Positions 63,243 to 64,000 of a DNA stretch of 64,000 bases are shown here, piece after piece. The notes under the pieces are model-generated. The model worked only from the letters and a program-made list of their open reading frames with translations. It made no database searches and was not told where the DNA came from. Position 1 is the stretch's first letter, and the number at the start of each line of letters is the position of its first letter. A program made the position numbers and the translations under genes. The DNA comes from Pseudomonas mangiferae (lineage in GTDB: Bacteria; Pseudomonadota; Gammaproteobacteria; Pseudomonadales; Pseudomonadaceae): assembly GCF_007109405.1 (NCBI RefSeq), contig NZ_VJOY01000007.1:62001-126000 (forward strand), given 5' to 3'.

Positions 63243-64000
63243 ATGCGCCCATTCCGCCCCGGCCTGCTGTTGCCGATCCTGACGCTGCTTCCCGGCCTGG
63301 CCCTGGGCGCCGAGCTCGACGGCGCGTCCCTGAGCCTCGCCTGGACCCTGCCGTTCGCCGGCATCCTGCTGTCCATCGCGTTGTTCCCGCTGTTCGCCGC
63401 AGGTGTCTGGCACCACCACTTCGGCAAGATCGTCGCGCTCTGGAGTCTGGCCTTCCTGGGGCCGTTCGTGGCCGTGCACGGGCTCCACGACAGCGCTGTC
63501 CTGGTGGCCCACGCGCTGATCGCCGAGTACATCCCGTTCATCGTCCTGCTGTTTGCCCTCTACACCATTTCCGGCGGCATCCTGGTCTGGGGCCACCTGC
63601 ACGGTTCCCCGCGGCTCAACACCGGCCTGCTGGCCATCGGCACCCTGCTGGCGTCGCTGATGGGCACCACCGGGGCGGCGATGCTGCTGATCCGGCCTTT
63701 GTTACGGGCCAACGAAAACCGCCAGAACAAGGTCCACGTGGTGGTGTTCTTCATCTTCCTGGTGGCCAACGTGGGCGGCGGCCTGACGCCCCTGGGCGAC
63801 CCGCCGCTGTTCCTGGGTTTCCTCAAGGGGGTCGACTTCCTCTGGACCGTGGAGCACATGGCACTGCCGGTGCTGATCGCGTCCCTGGCCCTGCTGACGG
63901 CGTTCTACCTGTTGGACCGCCACCTGTACCGGCGCGAGGACCCGGTGAAGACCGCGGACATTTCCCGTGACACCCCACTGCGCCTGTATGGCAAGGCGAA
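63243..64000 (+). CDS. Sodium:proton antiporter (NhaD/ArsB superfamily), truncated by the window end
   Basis: The first 252 residues of an ion-transporter-superfamily protein, open to the last base. A possible signal-like first helix (LLLPILTLLPGLALG) is followed by about six further helices. A diagnostic motif is VVFFIFLVANVGGGLTPLGD followed by PPLFLGFLKGV (about 176-206), and SLMGTTGAAMLLIRPLL precedes it. RBS GAGGA seven bases before ATG 63243. The C-terminal half lies outside the window. Exact ion specificity is unknown. Confidence 0.88.
   Translation, partial: MRPFRPGLLLPILTLLPGLALGAELDGASLSLAWTLPFAGILLSIALFPLFAAGVWHHHFGKIVALWSLAFLGPFVAVHGLHDSAVLVAHALIAEYIPFIVLLFALYTISGGILVWGHLHGSPRLNTGLLAIGTLLASLMGTTGAAMLLIRPLLRANENRQNKVHVVVFFIFLVANVGGGLTPLGDPPLFLGFLKGVDFLWTVEHMALPVLIASLALLTAFYLLDRHLYRREDPVKTADISRDTPLRLYGKA

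Overview
The window is a dense, high-GC chromosomal segment of a Pseudomonas. Several core genes have the lengths and neighbours familiar from the P. aeruginosa lineage: rph, crc, pyrE, argB, algC, dut, coaBC, radC, rpmB-rpmG, lrp, dadA-dadX, pauR, cycB, cysAWT-sbp-oscA and desA. I see no tRNA, rRNA, CRISPR array, transposase or phage gene. I cannot name the species from sequence alone.

Layout. (1) 1-9.0 kb: housekeeping genes. The rph end and a DUF4870 membrane protein are followed by divergent crc and pyrE, a DUF4124 protein, and the leftward run coaBC-dut-algC-argB. AlgC is the long, membrane-anchored form with a TTG start. radC diverges from coaBC. (2) 9.0-11.9 kb: a coupled SRPBCC-like gene and DppA-type peptide-binding protein, then rpmB-rpmG with a promoter, structured leader and terminator. 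(3) 11.9-22.5 kb: polyamine-linked genes (cupin, kauB, MFS transporter, pauB4). These are interrupted by a GlxA regulator / sulfonate-type binding protein / arylsulfotransferase module whose two flanks carry the same bipartite motif in direct orientation. A phospholipase D lipoprotein and a membrane partner lie between the MFS gene and pauB4. (4) 22.6-26.6 kb: an iron-controlled ECF sigma / FecR / TonB-receptor surface-signalling unit behind a Fur-box-like sequence. (5) 26.8-34.9 kb: lrp, divergent ydbH-ynbE-ydbL, then dadA-ridA-dadX (alanine catabolism), pauR and the cytochrome c5 gene cycB.

(6) 34.9-47.0 kb: accessory or less conserved genes. These are an acetyl-CoA hydrolase/transferase, a REC-HDOD regulator, a LysR/CynX-type MFS pair, a chemoreceptor with its sensor at the C-terminus, a Crp/Fnr regulator, an Mpo1-like protein, an unknown periplasmic protein and a GT-C-like polytopic protein. 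(7) 47.0-52.7 kb: the sulfate-uptake operon oscA-sbp-cysT-cysW-cysA and desA. In PAO1 these lie far from the pauR/cycB block, so region 6 marks a synteny junction. (8) 52.8-64.0 kb: a LysR-controlled HlyD/FUSC efflux pair, a PAS-GGDEF diguanylate cyclase, an exported M14 carboxypeptidase, and an unknown gene carrying an HDxxH...ExxAD zincin-like motif that is translationally coupled to a LysE exporter. An AraC regulator and a truncated sodium:proton antiporter close the window.

Themes: polyamine/amino-acid catabolism and its PauR/Lrp control; sulfur acquisition (arylsulfotransferase module, sulfate ABC transporter, OscA); iron signalling; and envelope functions. The best candidates for something new are the zincin-like/LysE operon (60.2-62.2 kb) and the arylsulfotransferase module inserted between duplicated PauR-like operator regions (12.3-15.9 kb).
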